From contig CAXTSX010000001.1 in the NCBI GenBank assembly GCA_964247085.1, positions 109,949 through 173,948 of the forward strand: 64,000 nt of DNA, written 5' to 3'. The translations under genes and the position numbers were made by a program. The notes under the pieces were generated by a model that was given only the letters and a program-made list of their open reading frames with translations, was not told where the DNA came from and did not search any database. This document shows positions 45,709-54,572 of the stretch, in pieces. Position 1 is the first letter of the stretch; every line of letters starts with the position of its first letter. Source of the DNA: JAAFHZ01 sp964247085 (GTDB lineage: Bacteria > Cyanobacteriota > Cyanobacteriia > Cyanobacteriales > Chamaesiphonaceae).

Positions 45709-47289
45709 TCAAAATGGTGTGGACACCTGCAAATACAGCCGAGTTAAAAAATGCGGATGTAGAAAAGAAATTTCTCTGGCGTGTAAAAACAAGCGTTCCT
45801 CGCCATCGTGACCATACAGTCGATCGCCTACAATCGGATTTCCCAAACCCTGCGCCGCATGAACTCGCAATTGATGAGTACGGCCAGTAAGCGGTCGGAA
45901 TTCTAAGCGAGTTTGGTTTCCCACTGTCTCCAACACTCGATAGTGCGTCACACTGGGTTTCCCTTGTAATATGTCTACTTTCTGCTTTGGTCGATCGAGC
46001 AAATCGGCAATTAATGGTAGATCGATCGTACCCGCCGCTTCCGGAACTTTCCTCACCACCAACGCCTCATAAACTTTATGCAGTGCTCCATCATCGTCAA
46101 AATTAGAACTACTATCCGCGAATTGCTGGCCTAGAGATCGATAGGTGTTTAGATCCTTAGCCAAGACCAAAATCCCCGAGGTATCTTGATCTAATCGGTG
46201 CACAGCCCAGAGTTCGATCGAATGTTCTTTTTTTAAGAGATCCAGAGCATTCTCTTGGCCATAGCGCCCCGGCACTGATAGCAAACCGCTCGGTTTGTTG
46301 ACTACCAACAAATAATCATCACTATAAATAATCTCTAGGGCTGGCCGAGGGATGCTAGCTCGCACCTGTGCTGACAACCCAGACAACATAAAACCTATCA
46401 GTGGCTGACAGCGATCAACACAGGCTCCGTAAAATTCGCCCGGATGTTTGTCACCCACTGCTGCTCCCCACCAAAACTCAGCCATGGCGATCGGCTGTAA
46501 ATAGTGAGTGGCCGCATAATGCAAAAGCTTGGGCGCACAGCATTCGCCGCTGCCCGTCGGCAAACCAGCTGGCCGTAGCTGCGCTAAAGATACCGATTCT
46601 CCGGCAAAATTAGTCAGTGCAGCAGCTTGGTGCATTTGCGCTTGCAGCTGTTGAGAGAGAGCCTGACGTTGCCTTTTTAAATCTTGAATCTGTTGATCGG
46701 CTTGATCGATCGATACTTGCAATGGTTTCAGAACTGCGTCCCATTGTTTTTTTAAGCACCGCTGCCGTAGACCATCCTGTTGACTGGCCATCGCCAGTTG
46801 TGCCAGATTCACAGCTAGTTCCTCACCAACCAAGTTAGCCATTAATTCTTGGCGTTGTCGCTGTCGGGCTTGCTTCTGGAGCTTTAATTCAGCCTGGAGT
46901 TCTTGTCTAGCAACAGTATATTCCGCCATCAGCGTGGTGTATTCTAGCCGGGCTGGCAACTGCTGTAACTGCCAAACATCTTGCTTAATGACAGTCAATT
47001 GCTCTAAAGTTCGTACTTCCGCTGCCGCCACCTGCTGCCGTCCCGGAATCGGCGGGACCCAGCCTGGCATATGCATTTGACCAGCTAGCAAACCAGAAAA
47101 AGCTTTTAATACTTGAAGTTGGTCAGATCGATCGATCACCAGCAACACGCCATACATTTTGCCTTCATTCTGGGGCTTTTGGCTCAATTCTTGCATCAAT
47201 GTCCGCGCCCAATGCTCACTAGCGATCGATCGAGGCAGTTTCAGCCATTCACCAGTGCGGGGACAGCGCCCCTCATAGTAATAAACCAT
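45709..47289 (-). CDS. RluA-family RNA pseudouridine synthase with long N-terminal region
   Basis: Isomerises uridines in rRNA or tRNA. The 526-aa product has an N-terminal part (about 1-300) with a Gln-rich coiled coil and a conserved FWWGAAVGDKHPGEFYGACVDRC segment. A catalytic domain follows with VVNKPSGLLSVPG, HRLDQDTSGILVLAKD (catalytic Asp in HRLDxDTSG) and RPLTGRTHQLRVHAA. No S4 domain is present. This long form is known in cyanobacteria and some proteobacteria; the target base is not deducible. It is 19 bases downstream of the DedA gene. Confidence 0.9.
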   Translation of the reverse strand: MVYYYEGRCPRTGEWLKLPRSIASEHWARTLMQELSQKPQNEGKMYGVLLVIDRSDQLQVLKAFSGLLAGQMHMPGWVPPIPGRQQVAAAEVRTLEQLTVIKQDVWQLQQLPARLEYTTLMAEYTVARQELQAELKLQKQARQRQRQELMANLVGEELAVNLAQLAMASQQDGLRQRCLKKQWDAVLKPLQVSIDQADQQIQDLKRQRQALSQQLQAQMHQAAALTNFAGESVSLAQLRPAGLPTGSGECCAPKLLHYAATHYLQPIAMAEFWWGAAVGDKHPGEFYGACVDRCQPLIGFMLSGLSAQVRASIPRPALEIIYSDDYLLVVNKPSGLLSVPGRYGQENALDLLKKEHSIELWAVHRLDQDTSGILVLAKDLNTYRSLGQQFADSSSNFDDDGALHKVYEALVVRKVPEAAGTIDLPLIADLLDRPKQKVDILQGKPSVTHYRVLETVGNQTRLEFRPLTGRTHQLRVHAAQGLGNPIVGDRLYGHDGEERLFLHAREISFLHPHFLTRLYLQVSTPF

Positions 47290-47308
47290 CAGCTAAATCA
47301 AAGCATTC

Positions 47309-47926
47309 CTACTCTTCCAGCTTGGCCTGACGACTTTCCAACCAAATCGGTACCACAATCCAAGCAATGACAATCACCAAAGCGAGTAAAGCAAATTGAC
47401 CAACCCAGGCCACCAGTTGCTCTAAGGATACAAACTTACCTACTACAAAAGTTAATCCGGTCATCACCGTCGCCCAGGCACAAGCGCTAGCCAGATTCAC
47501 CACCAGAAATTTACCAAAAGGCATCTCGGCCACCCCAGCCATCGGACTGACAAAAATTCGGAAAAGAGCTAGAAAGCGACCCACAAAGATAGCTTTGACC
47601 GAGTTTTCGCTAAATTTTTCTTTGATTTCCACCAATTTCGGTTCTGACACCCGAAAAAATCCGCCTAACTTCAGCATCAGTGACCAACCACCATACTTGC
47701 CGATCGCATAGCCACAAATTCCGCCAATAAAAGCCCCAGAAGCAGCACTGGCCAATACCAACCAGTAATTTAATTCACCACTACCTGCCAAAAAACCACC
47801 AACGATGGTGATTGTTTCCCCCGGCAGGGGAATCCCCAGATTCTCAAGCAAAATACCAAGGAAAACGGCTACATAGCCATACTTTTCGGCGATTTCCTTG
47901 ATAAACTCAACTGACAGGAACTCCAT
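47309..47926 (-). CDS. DedA-family membrane protein
   Basis: A 205-aa polytopic membrane protein of the DedA/SNARE-associated family, whose members help recycle undecaprenyl phosphate or flip lipids. Conserved parts are GYVAVFLGILLENLGIPLPGETITIVGGFLAG (re-entrant loop with acidic residue), GAFIGGICGYAIGKYGG and GRFLALFRIFVSPMAGVAEMPFGKFL (Arg motif). Four or five hydrophobic stretches are visible. It probably shares a transcript with the pseudouridine synthase gene. Confidence 0.9.
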   Translation of the reverse strand: MEFLSVEFIKEIAEKYGYVAVFLGILLENLGIPLPGETITIVGGFLAGSGELNYWLVLASAASGAFIGGICGYAIGKYGGWSLMLKLGGFFRVSEPKLVEIKEKFSENSVKAIFVGRFLALFRIFVSPMAGVAEMPFGKFLVVNLASACAWATVMTGLTFVVGKFVSLEQLVAWVGQFALLALVIVIAWIVVPIWLESRQAKLEE

Positions 47927-48046
47927 TAGTTAATTTCACATAACTTTACAATCATCATTGTAGTATTTTTAGAAGAAAGCGCAATGGTAGAAACACCATT
48001 AATTAACACTTCTGAACTAAATATCGGCGCTGATCATCTTTAATAA

Positions 48047-48454
48047 CTAGCTCAACAGTCTTTGAGCCTGCCATACCTGCAAACCAATACCTACTAGCGA
48101 ACCCATTAATAGAACGATTGTGCAAAGAATGCCGATCGCAAACCCTGGGCCACGTCTTTCCGCAGCTTTGTAATAGCCCCAGGCATAGAGAATGCGACTG
48201 CCAATCCAAATTGCTCCCAAAATAGCAGCAGCAGTTGCCGAAACAAAATTGGCAAAGATCCACATCGCCGGTAAGAACAAAATCAACTGCTCTAGGGTAT
48301 TTTGTTGAACCCGTAGAACCCTCTCAAATTCAGGTTTTCCGGATACTGCTGGGGCTTTAACTCCATATTTAACCCTAGCTCCACCAACATTGATAGTAAC
48401 GACCAGAAAAAAAATCAGTGCTAAAATCGTGACTAAACTAACCCAAGGTGACAT
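48047..48454 (-). CDS. MAPEG-family membrane protein
   Basis: A 135-aa four-helix membrane protein with the MAPEG signature region FERVLRVQQNTLEQLILFLPAMWIFA and GAIWIGSRILYAWGYYKAAERRGPGF. MAPEG proteins include microsomal glutathione transferases. Cyanobacterial forms have been linked to glutathione-dependent detoxification, but the substrate is not known here. It is a stand-alone gene. Confidence 0.88.
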   Translation of the reverse strand: MSPWVSLVTILALIFFLVVTINVGGARVKYGVKAPAVSGKPEFERVLRVQQNTLEQLILFLPAMWIFANFVSATAAAILGAIWIGSRILYAWGYYKAAERRGPGFAIGILCTIVLLMGSLVGIGLQVWQAQRLLS

Positions 48455-48815
48455 AGAATCTCCAATTCGCTGGACGAGAAAGAAATGTTAATCTGTTTGA
48501 TACTCATTTTTCAGTTATCTGGAGGTAGCTGCCACCTTTAGCTGGATAATAGCAACCAGTTCAGCTCTCTTTGAATTTCTGAATTATTTGGTTATTACTA
48601 AAGGTTCAGTGGTATTAACAAATTTAAGCCAGAGGAATGCTAGAAATTCGGTAAGTGGGTTGAGCCGTGTAGGTATAACTAAGCAGTGAGATTAAACTAA
48701 TGACATCATAGTCTTGGTGGTACCCGATCGAATATTAATTTGTAGTTCGGATATCCAACTCCTCCGCAATGGCATGTAAATACTTATACTGAGTGAAGAA
48801 ATCCAAGTTTTTCCT
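48455..48815. other. intergenic region, no gene seen
   Basis: About 360 AT-rich bases between divergently transcribed genes. No open frame with protein-like composition, no tRNA-like fold and no strong repeat was recognised. It presumably holds both promoters. Confidence 0.4.
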
Positions 48816-49139
48816 ATGGACAACAATAACTGGCTGCAACAAATTGTCATGATGGGCATTGGCACCACTTCGATCGTCGCCGATAAGGTGCGTGAGATGA
48901 GCGACGAACTAGTCAAAGATGGCAAGATCAACCCGGATCAGGCCAAAAATATGGTTGATGACATCATGAAGCAAGTCAAGTTGGATCAAGGCTCGGTCGA
49001 TGAACAGATGCAACGTTGGCTGCGGAATACCATGCAAGATATTGGGGTACCACGCCAATCGGAGATGGATGAATTGCGGGGACGGATCGATCGGTTAGAA
49101 CGCCAGGTTCGTGAACTAGAAAATAAACTTTGGCGCTAA
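48816..49139 (+). CDS. phasin-like coiled-coil protein
   Basis: The 107-aa all-helical product (NNWLQQIVMMGIGTTSIVADKVREMSDELVKDGKI, DQAKNMVDDIMKQVK) ends in a coiled coil (LRGRIDRLERQVRELENKLW). This layout is shared with PhaF/phasin-like small proteins that coat storage granules or organise the nucleoid. No polyhydroxyalkanoate synthase gene is in the window, so a granule role is not supported by context. It ends at a very strong terminator. Confidence 0.75.
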   Translation: MDNNNWLQQIVMMGIGTTSIVADKVREMSDELVKDGKINPDQAKNMVDDIMKQVKLDQGSVDEQMQRWLRNTMQDIGVPRQSEMDELRGRIDRLERQVRELENKLWR

Positions 49140-49167
49140 TTCTCAGAGTTGAGCCATCAGCTATTCG

Positions 49168-49206
49168 ACAAAAAGACCCAAGCTTAGTGAGCTTGGGTCT
49201 TTTTAT
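49168..49206 (+). terminator. strong rho-independent terminator
   Basis: Perfect stem AAAGACCCAAGCT/AGCTTGGGTCTTT with a 5-6 base loop, flanked by A and T tracts, so it may serve both the phasin-like gene and the convergent ilvD. Confidence 0.9.
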
Positions 49207-49227
49207 TCAGGGGCTTTTCAGGAAAAA

Positions 49228-50916
49228 CTAGGGAAATAAATCCATATCGGTTACTGCCCCCAAACTACTTGATGAGACTAATTTGGCATACTTGCCTAAA
49301 ATCCCGGTCTTATAGCGAGGCACTGGTGCCACCCAGTTCGATCGCCTCACAATTAATTCTGCCTCGGAAACTTCCAGTTGCAGTTGACGTTGAGGGGCAT
49401 CGATCGTAATGGTGTCGCCTTCTTCCACTAGGGCAATTAATCCACCCACATAGGCTTCGGGAGCCACATGACCCACCACCATCCCGTAGGTACCACCAGA
49501 GAAACGACCATCAGTAATCAGACCCACCGAGTCACCCAAGCCCGCCCCAATAATCGCTGAAGTAGGAGCTAGCATTTCCCGCATACCCGGTCCTCCCTTC
49601 GGACCTTCGTAACGAATCACAATTACATCACCAGCTTTGATTTTATTAGCTAGGATGGCATCTAAACAGTCTTCTTCCGATTCAAACACCCGCGCCGGAC
49701 CAGTAATTTTGGGATTCTTCACCCCAGTGATTTTCGCCACCGAGCCTTCGGTAGCCAGGTTACCTTTCAAGATCGCCAAATGTCCCTGGGCATACATTGG
49801 CCGCTCCCAGGGTCTAATCACATCTTGATCGGCACGGGGTTCAGCCGGAATATTAGCTAAGGTTTCTGCGATAGTTTCACCACTAATGGTGAGGGCATCA
49901 CCATGGATTAAGCCTTTATCCAGCAACATCTTCATTACCTGGGGAATCCCACCCGCTTGGTGTAAATCGGTAGCGACATATTTACCAGAGGGCTTTAAGT
50001 CACAGATCACTGGCACTTTGCCGCGAATAATTTCAAAATCATCGATCGATAGAGGCACTCCCATGGTGCGGGCGATGGCTAGCAAGTGCAGTACCGAATT
50101 CGTAGAACCACCGACGGCCATAATCACGGCGATTGCGTTCTCAAAAGCCTTGCGGGTCAGAATTTGGCTAGGCAGAATTTGTTGGCGAATGGCTTCCACC
50201 AACACAAAAGCTGACTTCTCAGCACTCACCGCTTTTTCTTCATCCTCAGCGGCCATCGTCGAAGAATAGGGCAAGCTCATCCCCAGCGCTTCAAAGGCTG
50301 AAGACATGGTATTGGCCGTAAACATGCCACCACAGGAACCAGCACCAGGGCAAGCTTTTTCTTCGATCGCCTTCAGCTCGGCCTCGTCAATTTTACCAGC
50401 GCTGAATTGACCGACGGCTTCAAAGGAACTAACTACCGTCAGATCTTTACCATTGTGATGTCCGGGTTTGATGGTGCCGCCATAAACAAAAATCGCTGGA
50501 ATATTCATCCGCGCCATGGCTAGCATGGCACCGGGCATATTTTTATCACAGCCGCCGATCGCCAGCACCCCATCCATACTCTGGCCAGTACAGGCGGTCT
50601 CGATCGAATCAGCAATCACTTCCCGCGACACCAAGGAATATTTCATGCCCTCGGTGCCCATCGAGATACCATCGCTAATCGTGATGGTGCCGAACATTTG
50701 GGGCATGGCGCTGGCTTTCCGGAGGGCGACTTCAGCACGGATCGCCAAACTATTGATACCCATGTTGCAGGGGGTGATGGTGCTGTAGCCGTTGGCTAGT
50801 CCCACAATTGGTTTGGTGAAGTCGTTGTCGCTAAAGCCGACGGCGCGGAGCATGGCACGGTTAGGGGATCTTTGCACTCCTTGGGTGATGGCTTGACTGC
50901 GGCGATTGTCTGGCAT
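49228..50916 (-). CDS. ilvD: dihydroxy-acid dehydratase
   Basis: Iron-sulfur dehydratase of valine, isoleucine and leucine synthesis. The ~562-aa product shows the cluster cysteines in TPCNMGIN, IGGCDKNMPGAM and PGAGSCGGMFTANTMS. It also has KPSGKYVATDLHQAGG, GPKGGPGMREML and the C-terminal TDGRFSGGTYGMVVGHVAPEA with the active-site Ser. The start MPDNRRSQAIT at 50916 is preferred over a frame opening 12 bases earlier. Confidence 0.97.
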   Translation of the reverse strand: MPDNRRSQAITQGVQRSPNRAMLRAVGFSDNDFTKPIVGLANGYSTITPCNMGINSLAIRAEVALRKASAMPQMFGTITISDGISMGTEGMKYSLVSREVIADSIETACTGQSMDGVLAIGGCDKNMPGAMLAMARMNIPAIFVYGGTIKPGHHNGKDLTVVSSFEAVGQFSAGKIDEAELKAIEEKACPGAGSCGGMFTANTMSSAFEALGMSLPYSSTMAAEDEEKAVSAEKSAFVLVEAIRQQILPSQILTRKAFENAIAVIMAVGGSTNSVLHLLAIARTMGVPLSIDDFEIIRGKVPVICDLKPSGKYVATDLHQAGGIPQVMKMLLDKGLIHGDALTISGETIAETLANIPAEPRADQDVIRPWERPMYAQGHLAILKGNLATEGSVAKITGVKNPKITGPARVFESEEDCLDAILANKIKAGDVIVIRYEGPKGGPGMREMLAPTSAIIGAGLGDSVGLITDGRFSGGTYGMVVGHVAPEAYVGGLIALVEEGDTITIDAPQRQLQLEVSEAELIVRRSNWVAPVPRYKTGILGKYAKLVSSSSLGAVTDMDLFP

Positions 50917-51032
50917 GACCGACTCCAAATAGAATAAATTAAAGGCTGTAGGTGATCTATTCTAACTGGACTGTGATAGGTTTATAGAAATTGTTGACTC
51001 TAACACTCCAGCTTCCGTCGCTCTTTTCATGC

Positions 51033-52109
51033 CTAGATTAAGACCGGATCATCCTTAATCGAGTTAGCTAAAATCAACATGGCATCACCAAAAGAATAAA
51101 AACGATAGCCTTTTTCGATCGCGACTTGATATAACTCCAATAATCTTTGTCTGCCGATTAAAGCACTCACCAACATCAGCAAACTAGATCCCGGCAAATG
51201 GAAATTAGTCACCAATCCATCTACCACCCGCCACTGATAACCTGGATAAATAAAAATATCCGTCTGGCCACTATAGGGCAACAACTCCCCCGATTGAGCC
51301 GCTGTTTCTAGCGATCGCACAGTTGTAGTCCCCACTGCATATACTTTATTACCCCGTTCCTTAGCCGCCAAAACTTTAGCCACGGTAATCTCTGGCACCA
51401 CCAGCCATTCGCTATGCATTTGATGATCTAGAATATTCTCAACCGTTACTGGGCGAAAAGTTCCTACTCCCACATGCAGCGTGACCTGCGCCTGTGCAAT
51501 GCCTCGCGCTGCCAACTGCGCCAGCAGCTCATCGGTAAAATGTAAACCTGCCGTGGGCGCTGCCACCGAACCCGGAGCTTGGGCGTAGACCGTTTGATAC
51601 TGCTCCTCTGTCGCCGTGTTGGCCGTTACATAGGGCGGAAAAGGAATTTGACCATAGTTATCTAAGATCTCCAGCAATGGTCGATCGCCTGGTACTTGAA
51701 ATTGCAAAATCCGACCACCAGTGGGCTCATCTCGATCGACAATCTCCGCTACCAAATCTGGTAAATTTTCGATCAGCGCTGGAAAAATGAGTTTAGTGCC
51801 GATCGGCAGCTTCCGTCCTGGTTTCACCAAGGCCAACCAAGTATTCTTACTTTGTTCACAGAGTAGCAATGTTTCTACCTTAGCACCGCTCACTTTATGT
51901 CCATATAGCCGAGCTGGCATTACCTTGGTGTTATTAAACACCAATAAATCTCCGGGTTGCAGCAAGTCGGCAATTTCAAAAAATTGGCGATGCTGGTGTT
52001 CTTTTTCCGTCACCACTAACAATCGGGACTGATCCCGAGGCACTACTGGGACTTGGGCGATCAGTTCTTCTGGTAATTGATAAAGGTAGCTAGACAGCGA
52101 TCGATCCAT
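51033..52109 (-). CDS. queA: S-adenosylmethionine:tRNA ribosyltransferase-isomerase
   Basis: Forms epoxyqueuosine in the wobble base of certain tRNAs. The 358-aa product has the family start SLSSYLYQLPEELIAQVPVVPRDQSRLLV and the motifs DLLVFNNTKVMPARLYG, YGQIPFPPYV, YQTVYAQAPGSVAAPTAGLHFT and TNFHLPGSSLLMLVSALIG. All expected segments are present and in order. It lies 26 bases downstream of the ion-channel gene, same strand. Confidence 0.97.
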   Translation of the reverse strand: MDRSLSSYLYQLPEELIAQVPVVPRDQSRLLVVTEKEHQHRQFFEIADLLQPGDLLVFNNTKVMPARLYGHKVSGAKVETLLLCEQSKNTWLALVKPGRKLPIGTKLIFPALIENLPDLVAEIVDRDEPTGGRILQFQVPGDRPLLEILDNYGQIPFPPYVTANTATEEQYQTVYAQAPGSVAAPTAGLHFTDELLAQLAARGIAQAQVTLHVGVGTFRPVTVENILDHQMHSEWLVVPEITVAKVLAAKERGNKVYAVGTTTVRSLETAAQSGELLPYSGQTDIFIYPGYQWRVVDGLVTNFHLPGSSLLMLVSALIGRQRLLELYQVAIEKGYRFYSFGDAMLILANSIKDDPVLI

Positions 52110-52134
52110 AAAATGGTTGTTTTAATTTACGGCA

Positions 52135-52905
52135 TTATAGTTCGGTGCCGCAGCGTTTACAAAATAGAGCATCAGTTTCATGGCTAGCCCATTGACAACG
52201 TTGGCAAACCTTCTGAACTTTATCGCTACTCTTCACCACCTGCTTCACCAAATCCCCTAGCTGCCAAGGAATCAGGGCAATTCCTGTCAAAATCATTAAC
52301 ACCGTCAGCAAGCGCCCCATCGTAGAAATTGGTGTAATATCTCCAAAACCCACCGTTGTCATCGTAGCCACCGAAAAATAGATCGCATCAAAAAAGGTGC
52401 CAAACATTTGGGGATTGACTGGATGCTCAACTTGATAAATCAAACCAGAATAAACAAATATGATCGAGGAAATGGTAAAAACAATGCGGGTAACCACCAA
52501 ACTATCCTGTCGATCGAGATTCCCAAACGCAGTTTTACCCTCAATAAACCGAATCAAGCGCAGAATCCGGAACCAGCGGAATACTCGTAAAAAGCTGGCG
52601 TCAAATATCCCGAACAAAAATGGGAAAATAGCCACAAAGTCAATCAGAGCATAGAAACTAAATACATACTGCCAGCGATTTTTAGCTACCACTAGCCGCA
52701 CCACATATTCGATCGTAAAGATCACCATGATGGCGCTGTCTAATTGGTGCAAAAAATTAGCTAGGACTGGCTCCAAAACGTAAGTCTCGGCCACAAAAGT
52801 ACCAGTAGAAACCAGTACCAGACCAGTAATAATCAGGTTCAGCCATTTCCCGATCGGAGTTTCAATGTCTTCTAAGTAAAAACTAATCTTTTCCCCGACT
52901 AGCAT
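52135..52905 (-). CDS. voltage-gated-type potassium channel with C-terminal zinc ribbon
   Basis: A six-helix ion channel (~256 aa). S1-S3 are followed by an S4 with spaced arginines (FLRVFRWFRILRLIRFIEG). The pore helix and filter are TMTTVGFGDITP, whose TVGFGD indicates K+ selectivity. The C-terminus carries two CxxC pairs (CQRCQW and CKRCGTEL) forming a zinc-ribbon-like module. The start MLVGEKISFYLEDIE is 2 bases after the upstream gene's stop, with GGGAGG just before it. The frame runs 74 codons further upstream only as overlap with that gene. Confidence 0.9.
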   Translation of the reverse strand: MLVGEKISFYLEDIETPIGKWLNLIITGLVLVSTGTFVAETYVLEPVLANFLHQLDSAIMVIFTIEYVVRLVVAKNRWQYVFSFYALIDFVAIFPFLFGIFDASFLRVFRWFRILRLIRFIEGKTAFGNLDRQDSLVVTRIVFTISSIIFVYSGLIYQVEHPVNPQMFGTFFDAIYFSVATMTTVGFGDITPISTMGRLLTVLMILTGIALIPWQLGDLVKQVVKSSDKVQKVCQRCQWASHETDALFCKRCGTEL

Positions 52906-52907
52906 TA

Positions 52908-53570
52908 CTACCCTCCCGGCCAGATCGCCAGTACTGCAAACAAAATAAACAATAATCCACCAACAATTGTAATCGTCCGTTCGGAGATCCGGCCAGCAAT
53001 GACCTTGCCACCCCACACTGCAATCAATGAACAAATGGTGTGACCGACAATTCCACCTAGTATAACGCCGCCAGCATTTTGAGCAGCGGCTAAGGTAATG
53101 GTGGCAATTTGGGTGCGATCGCCCCATTCGGCCACAAAGGTCAGGACAAAGCTCTCGATGGTAATTTTCCAGGTTGTGTTGCGTTGCTGAAACTGGCGAT
53201 CTCCAGCTGCAACAGCTTTTTCAGCCTCAGCTCTTACCTCCAGGTCTGTCTGAGCCGACATCTGTCGAGATTCATGCAGCAGCTTGAGACCAAATAAGAA
53301 AAATAACAAAGCAGCAACTTGCTCAATAGAAATATGAGTAATTCCCACTAGGCTGGGAGGCAAATATTTCGCTAGAAATTGAGGTAATAATGTGAAAAAC
53401 TGCCCAATACCTACCGAGAGAACGGTCATTGTGGCCAGCGCTCCCACCACTCCGATCAATACAGGCTTGCGCGGATAGCGAGTCGCCAAAATTACCGCCA
53501 TGAAGAAGGTTTTATCCCCCAATTCCGAGGCTGTAATTAATAGTAATCCAGACGTAAAAGCTTCTAGCAT
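52908..53570 (-). CDS. GDT1/TMEM165 (UPF0016) family cation transporter, Mnx-like
   Basis: A 220-aa membrane protein with about six helices and the family's duplicated motif: SELGDKTFF (about 15) and AEWGDRTQIAT (about 140). These acidic motifs bind Mn2+ or Ca2+. Cyanobacterial members (Mnx) export manganese from the cytoplasm into the lumen or periplasm, which matters for photosystem II. The central loop is charged and coiled. It is translationally coupled to the potassium-channel gene. Confidence 0.92.
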   Translation of the reverse strand: MLEAFTSGLLLITASELGDKTFFMAVILATRYPRKPVLIGVVGALATMTVLSVGIGQFFTLLPQFLAKYLPPSLVGITHISIEQVAALLFFLFGLKLLHESRQMSAQTDLEVRAEAEKAVAAGDRQFQQRNTTWKITIESFVLTFVAEWGDRTQIATITLAAAQNAGGVILGGIVGHTICSLIAVWGGKVIAGRISERTITIVGGLLFILFAVLAIWPGG

Positions 53571-53661
53571 TATTTAGCAAGTAAAAATTTTTCTAGAGAG
53601 ATCAATCTTACTAGCAGCTATCGCTGAAAGTATTTTTACTCATTTTGTTCTCATTGTTGAG

Positions 53662-54333
53662 TCAATATTGCTGAGGTTGTTGAAACATGTCAGCAACAGC
53701 TTTTCCTTTGATCTTAACTACTTGGGCGGGATTGCCGACCGCCGTGGCAAAATCTGGAATATCTCGAATGACCACCGCCCCGGCTCCAATTTTGCACCAT
53801 TGTCCAATCCGAATTGATGGAATGACCACTGCACCTGCTCCGATGTGAGTGCCTTCCCCCACCTGGACATGGCCGCACAATGTTGCATGGGGTGAAATAT
53901 GAGCATAATCACCAATCACATTGTCATGGTCGATACTGGCTGCTGTATTGATTAGAACATGCTTCCCGACTCGCGCTGACGATTGGACGATCGCACCTTG
54001 CAAAATCACAGTGCCCTCTCCGATCGAAGCTTTCGCTGAAATAATAGCAGTCCTATGAATAGCTTTACCATAGGTGGCTGTAATCTTGCGAGCTAGTTCT
54101 GCACGTCTAGCATTGTCGCCCACGCTAAGGATTAATGGTGCATCTAATTCGGGAAAGCTATTTTGCTGAATTTGGATCCCAGCATCAATTTCAATGCCCT
54201 GGAGCTTAGCACCTGCTGGTTGGTCGTCAAACACACCAACTACAATAATATTTAAACTTTGTAGAATATCAGTGATGACTTTAGAATGGCCACCTGCGCC
54301 GTACAAATACATCGATGTCGTTTCTTTTTTCAT
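53662..54333 (-). CDS. PglD/NeuD-family sugar O/N-acetyltransferase
   Basis: The 223-aa product has an N-terminal Rossmann-like PglD domain (MYLYGAGGHSKVITDILQSLNI, VGVFDDQP). A left-handed beta-helix of hexapeptide repeats follows (VILQGAIVQSSARVGKHVLINTAASIDHD, ISPHATLCGHVQVGEGTHIGAGAVV), with the catalytic His in SIDHD. Such enzymes acetylate the amino sugar made by a PglE-type aminotransferase, like the one at the start of the window. An upstream in-frame Met (MKKETTS) and the internal ATG giving MYLYGAGGH are alternative starts. Confidence 0.92.
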   Translation of the reverse strand: MKKETTSMYLYGAGGHSKVITDILQSLNIIVVGVFDDQPAGAKLQGIEIDAGIQIQQNSFPELDAPLILSVGDNARRAELARKITATYGKAIHRTAIISAKASIGEGTVILQGAIVQSSARVGKHVLINTAASIDHDNVIGDYAHISPHATLCGHVQVGEGTHIGAGAVVIPSIRIGQWCKIGAGAVVIRDIPDFATAVGNPAQVVKIKGKAVADMFQQPQQY

Positions 54334-54572
54334 CGGCTTGTCAATGTAATATTCCAGGAAGTATTATAAATGTAAGGCTGACAGTAGAAAAGAAATACGA
54401 ATGTAATAAATTAGTTTAAACCAAATTTATTTGTTAAATAATTTTATGTTGTTTTCCCCGGATTTCTAGATTCCTGTCATGTAGATGTATGGGGTGGTAA
54501 TAATAGCCTTGATCCTATAGCTGACCCAGATTCATGATGATAAATATCAAACCTTTGTGTGATATCTGAAAT

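Noticed and set aside
48003..48263. 86-aa minus-strand open frame overlapping the MAPEG gene
   Set aside because: Alternate frame of the MAPEG coding region, Cys/Trp-rich and not protein-like.
52906..53127. N-terminal 74-codon extension of the K+ channel frame
   Set aside because: Overlaps the GDT1-family gene and is Cys/Trp/His-rich; the ATG at 52905 has a ribosome site.
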